In this document: positions 7,343 to 15,784 of the stretch, piece after piece | How positions within the stretch are numbered: position 1 is the first letter of the stretch | How the letters are laid out: each line of letters begins with the position of its first letter | Assembly: GCA_035946615.1 (NCBI GenBank) | Contig: DASYZB010000142.1 | Span: forward strand, 1 to 54,521 | Length of the DNA: 54,521 nucleotides | Reading direction: 5' to 3' | From: Verrucomicrobiia bacterium | GTDB taxonomy: Bacteria > Verrucomicrobiota > Verrucomicrobiia > Limisphaerales > UBA8199 | Notes under the pieces: generated by a model | Told to the model about the DNA's origin: nothing | The model's input: the letters and a program-made list of their open reading frames with translations, nothing else | The model's database searches: none | Program-made: the position numbers and the translations under genes

Positions 7343-10003
7343 ATGCAGGCCGAATTCAATCCGGGAGATGGAATCGTGCGTCCGTCTGGACTGACCTTCA
7401 AAGGCGCAGGCGCCCGCGAAGGGCGGCTCCGGGTCTCGGTCCGTGGCGCCGTCCAAGGCGTTGGTTTTCGGCCTTTTATTTTCCGGCTGGCAACCGAACA
7501 GACCCTGCGAGGCTGGGTGAACAACTCGGCCCAGGGCGTCTTGATCGAAGTCGAAGGTCCCCGCGCACAGCTTGAAAGATTTCTCCTGCGCATTGAAACC
7601 GAGAAGCCCCCGCGCAGTTTCGTTCAGAGCCTTGAGGCCTCCTGGCTGGACCCGGCCGGCTATGGCTCGTTCGAAATCCGCCAGAGCGACTCGGTTGGAC
7701 CCAGGACCGCTTTGGTTCTCCCCGATATCGCCACCTGCCCCGATTGCGCGCGGGAAATTTTTGACCCGGCCAACCGCCGTTACTTTTATCCATTCACCAA
7801 TTGCACCAACTGCGGACCGCGCTTTAGCATCATCGAGTCGCTCCCTTACGACCGCGCGAACACCTCGATGAAGGCTTTCCGCATGTGCCCGCAATGCCAG
7901 GCCGAATACGAAGACCCGCGCGACCGGCGCTTTCATGCCCAGCCCAATGCCTGCCCGGTGTGCGGGCCGCGCATCGAGCTGTGGGACAAGGCGCGAAAGG
8001 TCCTCGGGCGCAGCAACCCCGCCCCCACCGGAGTGCGCCCGTCCTCGGGCGCAGCGCACCCCATTTCCCCTAATCCCACCCATGCAACTCTCGCGATGGC
8101 AGCCGACGCCATCCGTTCAGGGCAAATCCTGGCTCTAAAGGGCCTGGGTGGTTTTCACCTGCTTGTTGCGGCTCACGATGAAAGCGCTGTGGCCCGTTTG
8201 CGCGAGCTTAAACAGCGCGAAGAAAAGCCTTTCGCGCTGATATTCCCTTCCGTTGAGGCAGTAAAGACACAATGCGAAGTCGCCCCACTCGAAGAACGCC
8301 TCCTCCGTTCCCCCGAATGCCCGATTGTTTTGCTCCGGCGCCGGGGGCAGTTGGCGATGGACACACCGCCCTTGGCAGCGTCGATTGCCCCCCACAATCC
8401 GTATCTCGGGGTAATGCTCCCCTACACGCCACTGCATCATTTGCTTTTGGCCGTGCTGGGTTTTCCCATCGTTGCCACGAGCGGCAACCTGAGTGATGAG
8501 CCAATTTGCACCGACGAACACGACGCCCTGGAACGGCTGGGCAACGTGGCCGACTTGTTCCTGGTTCACAATCGCCCCATTGTCCGACACGTCGATGATT
8601 CCATCGCCCGTATCATGGCCGGACGCGAGTTGGTCCTGCGCCGAGCCCGGGGCTACGCCCCCCTGCCGATACAACTCCGCAGCGGGGCCTCGGCCAGTGT
8701 TCTGGGGGTCGGGGCGCACTTGAAAAATACCGTGGCGCTCTCCGTGGGGTCCCAGGTCTTCATCAGCCAGCACATCGGCGATTTGGAAACCGACCTTGCC
8801 TATCGCGCGTTTTGCGGCGTGATTGAAGATTTCGAAAGGCTGTACGGAACACTTCCCACAACCATCGCCGCAGACGAACATCCCGACTACCTCTCGACCC
8901 GGTTCGCTCGAGAACTCGTATCGACTGGTCCGAACGCAGCACCTGCGGGCGCATTACTGGGAGGACAGCGGGATGGACTAAACAGAGAGGAACCCCTCTC
9001 CCCGGCCCTCTCCGCTTCTAAAGAGGAGAGGGAGAATCCTCGGCAGTTTACGGTTGTAGCACATGTGGCAGACTCCCCTGTAGTTCCCCGCTATGTTGGC
9101 GTTCAACATCACCTCGCCCATATCCTTTCCTGCATGGCCGAAAACGACCTCGAACCGCCCCTCCTCGGGGTCTCCTGGGACGGCACCGGCTACGGACTCG
9201 ACAACACGGTTTGGGGTGGTGAGTTTTTTGTGGTTCTGCAACCAGGCTCTGAACGGTTCGCACACCTGCGCCCCTTTCCCCTGCCAGGTGGGGAGCAAGC
9301 GGTTAAGGAACCGCGCCGGACGGCGCTTGGTCTGCTCTACGAGGCCTTTGGCGAGGCAGTTTTCGAAATGGGAGACTTGGCGCCCATCGCCTCTTTTTCC
9401 CCTGCAGAGCTGCGTTCGCTCAAGACCATGCTCAAGCGCAAGCTCAATTCACCTCGCACTTCCAGCGCCGGACGCCTCTTCGATGCTGCCGCTTCTCTCG
9501 CGGGCTTGCGACAGCGCGTTCGTTTTGAAGGCCAAGCCGCCATGGAACTTGAGTTTGCCACCGCCAGGTTCTCAACAGACGACGCTTACCCGTTGGCCCT
9601 CTTGGACCGGGCGGGACGCCCGGTCCACTCGCAGGCGAGGACGCCTACGCCACCCTCTGTCGATGGGTCCGCGCTGGGCATGGAGCGTTCGAGGTTTCTT
9701 GTGGATTGGCAGCCGTTATTGGAAGCGATTGTGAACGACCTCAAGGGACAAACCCCGTGCGCTGCAATCGCCGCCAGGTTCCACAATGGCCTCGTCGAGG
9801 CCCTCATCAAGGTTGCCCGGCAGGCCGCTCAAGAGAAGGTGCTCCTCTCGGGCGGCTGTTTCCAAAACTGTTACCTCACCGAACGGACCATTCGGCGTCT
9901 GCGGGAAGAGGGTTTTCGTCCTTATTGGCATCAGCGGGTACCGCCTAATGACGGTGGAATTTCTTTGGGCCAAGTCATTGCCGCCTTGCGGCATCGAGTG
10001 TAG
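7343..10003 (+). CDS. hypF: Carbamoyltransferase HypF (NiFe-hydrogenase maturation)
   Basis: HypF converts carbamoyl phosphate and ATP to a carbamoyl adenylate and transfers the group to the HypE C-terminal Cys, making the cyanide ligand precursor. Domains in order: acylphosphatase (about 20-110, VRGAVQGVGFRPFIFRLA), two zinc fingers from about 132 (CPDC...CTNCGPRF, then CPQC...CPVCGPR), YrdC-like domain (about 245-430, LKGLGGFHLL and VATSGNLSDEP), and a Kae1-like domain with VQHHLAHILS near 585 and GGCFQN, RVPPNDGGISLGQ at the end. At 886 residues it is over 100 residues longer than usual. The excess is in at least three in-frame low-complexity insertions, around 8000-8080, 8930-9060 and 9605-9690, two with palindromic DNA. 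It begins 8 bp after obg and is followed by hypC. Confidence 0.97.
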   Translation: MQAEFNPGDGIVRPSGLTFKGAGAREGRLRVSVRGAVQGVGFRPFIFRLATEQTLRGWVNNSAQGVLIEVEGPRAQLERFLLRIETEKPPRSFVQSLEASWLDPAGYGSFEIRQSDSVGPRTALVLPDIATCPDCAREIFDPANRRYFYPFTNCTNCGPRFSIIESLPYDRANTSMKAFRMCPQCQAEYEDPRDRRFHAQPNACPVCGPRIELWDKARKVLGRSNPAPTGVRPSSGAAHPISPNPTHATLAMAADAIRSGQILALKGLGGFHLLVAAHDESAVARLRELKQREEKPFALIFPSVEAVKTQCEVAPLEERLLRSPECPIVLLRRRGQLAMDTPPLAASIAPHNPYLGVMLPYTPLHHLLLAVLGFPIVATSGNLSDEPICTDEHDALERLGNVADLFLVHNRPIVRHVDDSIARIMAGRELVLRRARGYAPLPIQLRSGASASVLGVGAHLKNTVALSVGSQVFISQHIGDLETDLAYRAFCGVIEDFERLYGTLPTTIAADEHPDYLSTRFARELVSTGPNAAPAGALLGGQRDGLNREEPLSPALSASKEERENPRQFTVVAHVADSPVVPRYVGVQHHLAHILSCMAENDLEPPLLGVSWDGTGYGLDNTVWGGEFFVVLQPGSERFAHLRPFPLPGGEQAVKEPRRTALGLLYEAFGEAVFEMGDLAPIASFSPAELRSLKTMLKRKLNSPRTSSAGRLFDAAASLAGLRQRVRFEGQAAMELEFATARFSTDDAYPLALLDRAGRPVHSQARTPTPPSVDGSALGMERSRFLVDWQPLLEAIVNDLKGQTPCAAIAARFHNGLVEALIKVARQAAQEKVLLSGGCFQNCYLTERTIRRLREEGFRPYWHQRVPPNDGGISLGQVIAALRHRV
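8000..8055. repeat. 15-bp direct repeat inside a hypF insertion
   Basis: GTCCTCGGGCGCAGC occurs at 8000-8014 and again at 8041-8055, in the linker between the second zinc finger and the YrdC domain of HypF. The intervening 26 bp are C-rich and encode Pro-rich sequence. This suggests that the insertion arose or grew by local duplication while keeping the frame. Confidence 0.7.
9006..9032. repeat. REP-like palindrome within hypF
   Basis: CCCTCTCC (9006-9013) and GGAGAGGG (9025-9032) form an 8-bp stem with an 11-base loop. The surrounding C-rich and G-rich text (8993-9035) resembles REP-type intergenic palindromes seen in many bacteria, here read in frame as part of HypF (LSPALSASKEERENP). It sits just before the conserved VQHHLAH motif, in a position where most HypF proteins have a short linker. 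Confidence 0.65.
9604..9626. repeat. Perfect 9-bp hairpin within hypF
   Basis: GGACCGGGC and GCCCGGTCC pair perfectly around a 5-base loop, followed by a further GGCGAGGACGCC near-palindrome (9633-9644). It encodes DRAGRPVHSQART, an extra segment between YPLALL and the conserved WQPLLEAI of the HypF C-terminal domain. It is likely a second palindromic element inserted in frame. Confidence 0.65.
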
Positions 10004-10014
10004 GCTGTGGTGTC

Positions 10015-10296
10015 ATGTGCCTTGCAGTCCCAGGAAGAATCACCTGCATCAGCGGAGAGGACGCCCTGTTGCGCATGGGCAAAATTGATTTTGGAGGCGT
10101 CCTCAAAGAAGTCAGCCTGGCTTATGTGCCTGAAGCCAAAGTAGGCGATTACGTCATTGTCCACGTCGGATTTGCCCTCAGTCGCCTCGATGAGGAGGAG
10201 GCCAACAAAGTGTTCGAGTATCTGCGCCAGATGGAGGATTTGGCCGAACTGGAGGACACCGGTTCGGCTGCTCCTTCCGGCAAACCGTCCGGTTGA
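10015..10296 (+). CDS. hypC: Hydrogenase maturation chaperone HypC/HybG
   Basis: HypC is the small chaperone that carries the Fe(CN)2CO unit with HypD and delivers it to the hydrogenase large subunit. The protein has 93 residues, standard length, and begins [10 protein letters not shown] with the essential N-terminal Cys2 (after Met) that binds iron; [20 protein letters not shown] completes the family pattern. A short C-terminal tail ([11 protein letters not shown]) is non-conserved. It lies 11 bp after hypF and 4 bp before hypD, so it is almost certainly co-transcribed. Confidence 0.97.
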   Translation: MCLAVPGRITCISGEDALLRMGKIDFGGVLKEVSLAYVPEAKVGDYVIVHVGFALSRLDEEEANKVFEYLRQMEDLAELEDTGSAAPSGKPSG

Positions 10297-10300
10297 TCGC

Positions 10301-11398
10301 ATGCGTTTTCTGGATGAATACCGGGACAGCGAAGCGGCGCATAAATATGCGAACCAGCTTGCTCGCATCACCACGCGGCCCTGGACTCTCATGGAGGTGT
10401 GCGGCGGCCAGACCCATGCCATCCTCAAATTCGGCCTCGACGACTTATTGCCCAAGGGGGTTTCTCTTATTCATGGTCCGGGTTGCCCGGTTTGCGTTAC
10501 ACCACTCGAACTGATTGACAAGGCGCTGGAAATTGCCTCTCGGCCAGGAGTGATCTTTTGCTCGTTCGGCGACATGTTGCGTGTGCCCGGCAGCGGCATG
10601 GACCTATTAGGGGTAAAGGCAAAAGGGGGTGATGTGCGCATCGTCTATTCGCCTCTGGATTCGGTTGTGCTGGCTGAGCAGAATCCATCGAAACAAGTCG
10701 TCTTCTTCGGCGTCGGCTTCGAGACGACGGCGCCCGCAACCGCTATGGCCGTCTATGAGGCCGCGATGAAAGGCTTGAAGAATTTTTCCCTGCTGGTCTC
10801 GCATGTGCTGGTCCCGCCCGCGCTTGAAGCCATCCTGAGCGCGCCGGATTGCCGGGTGCAGGCCTTCCTCGCCGCCGGCCATGTCTGCACGGTCATGGGT
10901 TACGAGGAATACAAGCCCATCGCGCACAAGTACCGGGTGCCGATTGTGGTGACTGGCTTTGAACCGCTGGACATCCTGCAAGGGGTGCTGATGTGCATCC
11001 AGCAACTCGAGGCGGGCCGGGCGGAAGTGGAAAATCAATACAGCCGGTCAGTGCGCCAGGAAGGCAATGTCTCGGCGCAGCGGCTCATCCGTGAAGTGTT
11101 CCGAATCGTTCCTCGAAAATGGCGCGGTCTGGGGGAAATCCCCTCGAGCGGTCTGGGGGTGAGTGCGGCCTACGGAGCATTCGATGCGGAGGAGAGGTTC
11201 GGCTTGGCGGGTCTTTCGGTTCAGGAACCGGCTGAGTGCCTGAGCGGGCTGGTTTTGCAGGGCAAACTCAAGCCGCACGAGTGCCCCGCCTTTGGCGCGC
11301 GCTGCACCCCCGAACATCCGATGGGCGCCACGATGGTTTCCTCCGAAGGCGCCTGCGCCGCCTATTACCACTATCGGCGCGAACCGGCGCCGGTTTGA
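10301..11398 (+). CDS. hypD: Hydrogenase maturation factor HypD
   Basis: HypD is the [4Fe-4S] scaffold protein that, with HypC, assembles the Fe(CN)2CO moiety. Start chosen at 10301 ([20 protein letters not shown]), 4 bp after the hypC stop; a longer in-frame opening to 10157 merely overlaps hypC. Conserved motifs: [43 protein letters not shown] and the C-terminal cysteines in [28 protein letters not shown]. Length of 365 residues is typical. The gene sits in hypFCDE order and hypE follows after a 53-bp gap. Confidence 0.97.
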   Translation: MRFLDEYRDSEAAHKYANQLARITTRPWTLMEVCGGQTHAILKFGLDDLLPKGVSLIHGPGCPVCVTPLELIDKALEIASRPGVIFCSFGDMLRVPGSGMDLLGVKAKGGDVRIVYSPLDSVVLAEQNPSKQVVFFGVGFETTAPATAMAVYEAAMKGLKNFSLLVSHVLVPPALEAILSAPDCRVQAFLAAGHVCTVMGYEEYKPIAHKYRVPIVVTGFEPLDILQGVLMCIQQLEAGRAEVENQYSRSVRQEGNVSAQRLIREVFRIVPRKWRGLGEIPSSGLGVSAAYGAFDAEERFGLAGLSVQEPAECLSGLVLQGKLKPHECPAFGARCTPEHPMGATMVSSEGACAAYYHYRREPAPV

Positions 11399-11451
11399 CT
11401 CGCGCCTGTTCTTTACCGCCTGATGAGCTAATCATCCCTAAAACTCCCGAA

Positions 11452-12507
11452 ATGGCCAATACGCTCGAATTCGCTCTCTCGTGTCCGTTCCCCATCCAAA
11501 ACTATCCCAATATCCTGCTTGCCCACGGCGGGGGCGGCAAACTCATGCACCAGCTTATTGGCAAGATGTTCCTTCCCGCTTTCCGCAATCCGCTTTTGGA
11601 ATCACAGCACGACTCCAGCGTGTTTCAAATCGGAACCAACCGGTTGGCTCTCACGACCGACTCCTATGTAGTCCATCCATTGTTCTTCCCCGGAGGCGAT
11701 CTCGGCTCCCTGGCAGTCCACGGCACCGTCAACGACCTGGCCATGAGCGGCGCGCGTCCGCTTTATCTCAGCGCGGCGTTCATCATCGAGGAAGGCCTGC
11801 CAATGAATACCCTGTGGGAAATCGTCTCGTCCATGCAACGCGCGGCAACCAAGGCAAACGTCCAAATCATCACTGGGGACACCAAGGTGGTCGATAAAGG
11901 AAAAGGCGACGGCCTTTTTATCAACACCGGCGGCGTTGGCCTGGTCGAGCACTCGCTGACCATCGCCCCGCAGAGCGTGCGGCCCGGAGACGCCATCCTC
12001 GTTAATGGCGACGTCGGCCGGCACGGCATGGCGATTATGGCCGTGCGCGAGGGCCTGGAATTTGAGAGCGCCATCGAAAGCGACTCCGCCCCACTTGCTG
12101 ACCTGGTGCTCTCCCTTCTGAGCACGGGCATCCAGGTCCATTGCCTGCGCGACCTCACGCGCGGCGGGCTGACCAGCGTCTTGAACGAAATCGCCGAGGG
12201 AGCAGGTTTGGCTATTCAAATTGAAGAAAAACCAGTCCCAGTGCGTGAAGACGTGCGGGCCGCTTGCGAAATACTTGGGCTGGACCCTTTCCATGTTGCC
12301 TGCGAAGGGCGTTTGGCCGCCTTTGTGCCTGAGAAGGACGCCGAGCGCGCTTTGGAGGCGCTTCGGGCCCATCCCGCCGGACAAGGCGCGTGCCGCATCG
12401 GGACAGTCACCAGCGAGCGTTCACGCAAGGTCCTGCTCAAGAGCATCATCGGCGCCCAGCGCATCCTGGATATGGCCAGCGGTGAACAGCTCCCACGGAT
12501 TTGTTGA
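11452..12507 (+). CDS. hypE: Hydrogenase maturation factor HypE
   Basis: HypE is the PurM-like ATPase whose C-terminal cysteine is carbamoylated by HypF and dehydrated to a thiocyanate, the source of the CN ligands. The family start is visible as [16 protein letters not shown]; further motifs are [17 protein letters not shown]-type sequence, [24 protein letters not shown], and the required terminal PRIC ending in Cys. Start at 11452 is used because the in-frame sequence before it overlaps hypD in a non-homologous way. It is the last gene of the hyp run; no hypA, hypB or hydrogenase subunit follows within the window. Confidence 0.97.
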   Translation: MANTLEFALSCPFPIQNYPNILLAHGGGGKLMHQLIGKMFLPAFRNPLLESQHDSSVFQIGTNRLALTTDSYVVHPLFFPGGDLGSLAVHGTVNDLAMSGARPLYLSAAFIIEEGLPMNTLWEIVSSMQRAATKANVQIITGDTKVVDKGKGDGLFINTGGVGLVEHSLTIAPQSVRPGDAILVNGDVGRHGMAIMAVREGLEFESAIESDSAPLADLVLSLLSTGIQVHCLRDLTRGGLTSVLNEIAEGAGLAIQIEEKPVPVREDVRAACEILGLDPFHVACEGRLAAFVPEKDAERALEALRAHPAGQGACRIGTVTSERSRKVLLKSIIGAQRILDMASGEQLPRIC

Positions 12508-12577
12508 TTGTCTTTGTCGCCTCGCCGGTGAGGTCGTGCCTTTCAAATCTCACGCCTCCTGAGGTTAGGCATTTGTG

Positions 12578-12842
12578 ATGGCAAATCTGCCGGGTTATGG
12601 GATGATTCAGGCTATGAATGCGGGACCTTCAAGCCTCGCCGGTTGGACGCCGGAGCAGATTGCACAGGGCAAGCGTTGGGTTCAGGCTTGGAAGGAGCCG
12701 GGGAGGTGATGGAACGATTGCGCCGGGACGTTATGCGGGCCAGCCGATTACCGTGTGGCTCCTCGAGCACCAAAGCCCAGTTCCGGTCTTGTAGAGCAAC
12801 AACGCTGGTTCATGCTGGCGCTGCGCCGTGATTGAAGTCATC
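12578..12842 (+). pseudogene. Decayed small gene, antitoxin-like partner of the next remnant
   Basis: The opening MANLPGYGMIQAMNAGPSS... has a Shine-Dalgarno-like gaggt and continues as AGWTPEQIAQGKRWVQAWKE, then hits TGA at 12707. The apparent continuation is split over other frames: AGEVMERLRRD (12685-12730 area), QPITVWLLEHQSPVPVL, and EQQRWFMLALRRD ending in TGA at 12840-12842. At least two frameshifts are needed to restore one protein of about 85 residues. The restored 3' end overlaps the GTG start of the next remnant, as in a toxin-antitoxin pair. The family was not identified; the pairing is inference. Confidence 0.55.
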
Positions 12843-12995
12843 CGAGCGGCCGAGGAACTCCAAAGGATCTGCGAGGACCAAGGCTGGCGTTTCTGCTTCA
12901 TTGGCGGTCTGGCGCTGCAGCGCTGGGGTGAACCCCGCGAGATTGGCGAGGCGACGCGTCGAGTTCGAGCGATAAATTACGCGCGGATGCGTTGA
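12828..12995 (+). pseudogene. Truncated nucleotidyltransferase (AbiEii-like) remnant
   Basis: From GTG at 12828 the sequence reads VIEVIRAAEELQRICEDQGW, then RFCFIGGLALQRWGEPRE, and then becomes unrelated before a stop at 12993. The phrase FIGGLALQRWGEPR is typical of the N-terminus of AbiEii/nucleotidyltransferase-fold toxins, where a catalytic DxD should follow within about 10 residues. Here it is absent, so only the first 40 or so residues survive. Non-functional. Together with the preceding remnant it looks like a lost two-gene module. Confidence 0.6.
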
Positions 12996-13082
12996 CTGAA
13001 CGGTTTGTGACCACGGTTCAAGGAATTAGAGAGGCAATCCAAGCGCTTCTCTTCGCTCGTGCTGTGAACCATGGGCAGTACG

Positions 13083-13120
13083 GAAAAAAAGGAGACGGCC
13101 CGTTGCCGGAACCGTCTCCT
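13083..13120 (-). terminator. Intrinsic terminator on the minus strand
   Basis: AGGAGACGG (13090-13098) and CCGTCTCCT (13112-13120) form a perfect 9-bp stem with a 13-base loop. On the minus strand the stem is followed by a run of seven T (13084-13090 complement), the classic rho-independent arrangement. No convincing minus-strand protein gene lies just upstream (13121-13332), so the transcript it ends may be non-coding. The rest of 12996-13332 contains nothing I can assign. Confidence 0.75.
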
Positions 13121-13332
13121 GAAACCACAACTAACCCCAACGTAGGTTTGAGAGGATGGGCCGCAGTTCCGTTCAAAAAAATCTTGAGCCTTCGTTAAGT
13201 GTTTTTGTTGTAAGGGCGCGATTTGCCCATCGATAGAGTCCCCCCCGGGGAATCCCCTGGGCATCTTTCAGCCACTCCCCGGGTTGCCCTCAGCCAGGCG
13301 GCACTGGACATTCTTCTTAGTTAGATGCAGTC

Positions 13333-13566
13333 ATGAAGATGTTGTTTTTCTCGTCCGACCTGTCCGAGGTCGAAGCGGTAAGCCGGGAATTTATCCAGGC
13401 GGGCATTCGGTGCGAAGTGCGGAACGGTTGCGGGCATCGCAATCGTCAGCGGGAAAAGGAGCTGTGGATTCAGAATGATCGGGATTGCCACAAGGCCTTC
13501 ATGCTCTGCGTGCGCCTGGGCATTGGATTTGCCCGCCGCCCCGCCTTGCCAGTTGAGGTCGAATAA
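13333..13566 (+). CDS. DUF2007-like small protein
   Basis: A 77-residue protein beginning MKMLFFSSDLSEVEAVSREF, with a pattern of short strand, helix, strand and the phrase IRCEVRN followed by ELWIQNDRDCHKAFMLC. This resembles DUF2007 (putative prokaryotic signal-transducing protein), where a similar strand-helix unit ends with ELWV.d.D...A. Function is unknown. It has four cysteines but no CxxC. It stands alone between the minus-strand terminator and the convergent lipoprotein gene (18 bp apart). Confidence 0.6.
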   Translation: MKMLFFSSDLSEVEAVSREFIQAGIRCEVRNGCGHRNRQREKELWIQNDRDCHKAFMLCVRLGIGFARRPALPVEVE

Positions 13567-13583
13567 ATAAGAATTGGTAAATC

Positions 13584-14108
13584 CTAGGCCGGGTTCGGGC
13601 CAGGCGCGCGGAATCGAGCAGCTACCTCATCGAGCAAATCCTGGTACTGACCGCCGCTGCTGATGGGGATTTCCTCCTCGATGGCATAGCCTTTATCGCT
13701 CACGCGGAAGACCTTGCACTCCAAAAGGAAAGCACTGTCCCCCGCCGGAACTATCGAGACCTTCACCCGAATCCAAATCGGGACGTCTCCGGGCCAATCT
13801 CCGTAGGCCAGCGTTTGGAACGTACTGCCCTTTTTCTCGAAAACCATTTTGTCCAGGCCCGGCTGGCTCAACTGGTAGCCCTTTGAGGAGAAGACCTGCT
13901 CGGTTACGCTGCTAATCTGGCCGGGTGTATTGCCGCGGATTTCCACCGAAGCAACTGCGTTGCCGGCTGGTTTTCGGGCCACACCAGGGGATCGGCAGCC
14001 CGTCTCGAAAAACGCACAGGCGCCAATCGCCACAATTACCATAAGGAGGCCATGTCGGGTCGCCGGGCGTCTTATGAAACGAACACTGCCTTGTGAATTA
14101 CTCTTCAT
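13584..14108 (-). CDS. Predicted lipoprotein, unknown function
   Basis: About 174 residues from an ATG at 14108, preceded by an aggt ribosome-site remnant; the open frame extends to 14297 but that part overlaps the upstream TPR gene. The N-terminus has basic residues, then a hydrophobic segment LLMVIVAIGACAFFETGC with a lipobox-like ending, so anchoring at Cys is likely. The remainder has a beta-rich pattern (VASVEIRGNTPGQISSVTEQVF, and IWIRVKVSIVPAGDSAFLLEC). Nothing identifies a function. It lies 40 bp downstream of the TPR gene on the same strand and may be co-transcribed with it. Confidence 0.7.
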   Translation of the reverse strand: MKSNSQGSVRFIRRPATRHGLLMVIVAIGACAFFETGCRSPGVARKPAGNAVASVEIRGNTPGQISSVTEQVFSSKGYQLSQPGLDKMVFEKKGSTFQTLAYGDWPGDVPIWIRVKVSIVPAGDSAFLLECKVFRVSDKGYAIEEEIPISSGGQYQDLLDEVAARFRAPGPNPA

Positions 14109-14148
14109 TTTACCTGCTGCTTTCGAGCGACCGAGGGACAAAAAGCGT

Positions 14149-15744
14149 TCATTTTTGCGCATCAAATTTCTGTTCGAGATTGGGATTGTGGGGCAAGCCA
14201 GCCGCCAGGGCCTTTTGGTAATGCCACCGGGCCAGTTCGATAGCGGGCGGCTGGTCGTTGATATAAGCGACGGCCAGGTCATAGTGGGCATGAGCAAAGC
14301 CGGGGTCTATCTGGATGGCTTTGCGGAAAGCCGTCTCCGCTGGCTCGCGTTGGCCCTTTTGAGTTAAGGCTAATCCGATAAAGTCCTGAACCTCAGCGTC
14401 CTGTGGGTCGAGTTTGGCCGCCCGCCCCAGCGCATCCAGGGCGTCGTCATACTTGCCTTGGGCCATCCTCAGCCAACCCAAAACGAAGACGGCAAAGGGA
14501 TTATCCGATTCGATGGTGAGCGCCTGTTTAATGTTCCGTTCTGCCATATCCAGGTGACCTGAGCGAACTTGAACGGCAGCCAGGTTGGCCAAGGCGCCCA
14601 CATTGTTGGGGTCTTCGTGCAAGACATCCAGAAAAGCGCTTTCCGCCTGGTCATATTGTCCCGCGTCGTAATAGCGCTTAGCCTGAATGACCAATCTCGC
14701 CGCCGCAGGAGACAGCTCCTTAATGGACCTTCTAGCCGGCTTTGCCTCAGGTTGTGAAAGCGAGGGGGTGGGTTGCTTGAACAGGGCCAGCTCTTCCGCC
14801 GAATAGGGCACCTGCCGGGCTTCAAATATCTCGATGCGGGCGCGAAGGTTGGCCAGTTCTGTTTCAAGTTCCTCGGTCTGCGCCGTCGTGCGCTTACCCT
14901 TGCGGCCATGCAGCTCGCGCTCGGCGACATCCAGCTTTCTCTGCAGTTCATCGCGCTCGCCTTGCAAGCGGAGCACCTGTGCGCTTGGTGTTTCCAGTGA
15001 AACCGCCGGCGCGCTGCTGGCCGCCGCGGTGGCGATTACCTGCTGCAGACGCGTTTCAAGCGCGGTCCTTTCCAGGACGAGCTTGCTTGCGATCTCCTTT
15101 TGGGCAGAAAGGTCTCGATTCGCCTCAGCCAACTGCTGCTGGAGCTGTTCCACACCTTTGGCATCCACAATGGGAGCCGGTGTTGCTTTCTGGGTCTGAA
15201 TCGAGGCCTTGAGCAATTCATTTTCCTTTTCCAGCGCTCGGGCCCGCTCCTGGGCGCGGGCCAGCTCGCGCGGGTCGGTGGCAGCAGGTTGGGCGGCCAA
15301 GGCCTCTTTGAGCTTGGCCTCGAGCACGACGCGATTAGCCTGCAATTGGCGGACCTGTTCCTTGGCGGCATTGAGCTGGTCCTGCCAGTCGGGTGGGGCT
15401 GCAGGAGCGCTCTGAGCGCCTGCGGGTGGGGCGTTAGTAGCGCCGGGAGCAGAAGCGGCGGGAACAGGTGCTTTGGGAGAAACAGCAGCGATTCTTTCAG
15501 CAAGATAACCCAACCGGAAATCCACCACCTGCGGATTCCAATCGGGGTTGCCTTTCTGGAATCTTTCGAGGGTCATCTTGGCTTCGATGTATTTCGAGAG
15601 CGCTTGCCTGGGGTCAGTCGTGCTGAGGCCGTCCGCCTCCTGAATGAGATTGAAAATCTGGGCATACTGATCGTCCAACCCTTGCGCCCGTCCCGACAGC
15701 GCGGTGGCCAGAGCCAGAAGAACCAAGGCAAACGTCCGTTTCAT
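14149..15744 (-). CDS. Secreted coiled-coil and TPR-repeat protein
   Basis: A 531-residue protein with a signal peptide (MKRTFALVLLALATALSGRAQ). After an Ala/Pro-rich spacer (about 85-110) there is a long heptad region (about 115-330) rich in Gln, Glu and Leu (ERARALEKENELLKASIQTQ). At least three tetratricopeptide repeats follow at about 350-520, with clear signatures YYDAGQYDQAESAFLDVLHEDP, GHLDMAERNIKQALTIESDNP-type and GKYDDALDALGRAAKLDP. Such proteins scaffold complexes; here probably in the periplasm. It is upstream of the lipoprotein at 13584 and 40 bp downstream of the cysteine desulfurase, all on the minus strand. The partner is unknown. Confidence 0.88.
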   Translation of the reverse strand: MKRTFALVLLALATALSGRAQGLDDQYAQIFNLIQEADGLSTTDPRQALSKYIEAKMTLERFQKGNPDWNPQVVDFRLGYLAERIAAVSPKAPVPAASAPGATNAPPAGAQSAPAAPPDWQDQLNAAKEQVRQLQANRVVLEAKLKEALAAQPAATDPRELARAQERARALEKENELLKASIQTQKATPAPIVDAKGVEQLQQQLAEANRDLSAQKEIASKLVLERTALETRLQQVIATAAASSAPAVSLETPSAQVLRLQGERDELQRKLDVAERELHGRKGKRTTAQTEELETELANLRARIEIFEARQVPYSAEELALFKQPTPSLSQPEAKPARRSIKELSPAAARLVIQAKRYYDAGQYDQAESAFLDVLHEDPNNVGALANLAAVQVRSGHLDMAERNIKQALTIESDNPFAVFVLGWLRMAQGKYDDALDALGRAAKLDPQDAEVQDFIGLALTQKGQREPAETAFRKAIQIDPGFAHAHYDLAVAYINDQPPAIELARWHYQKALAAGLPHNPNLEQKFDAQK

Positions 15745-15784
15745 GACATCCAGAATAGCAGAAAGATTTCAACCTTGGCAACCG

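Noticed and set aside
12977-13264. Minus-strand open frame of 95 codons in front of the terminator
   Set aside because: No domain, unlikely composition, overlaps the toxin remnant; the terminator is better explained by a non-coding transcript or a lost gene.
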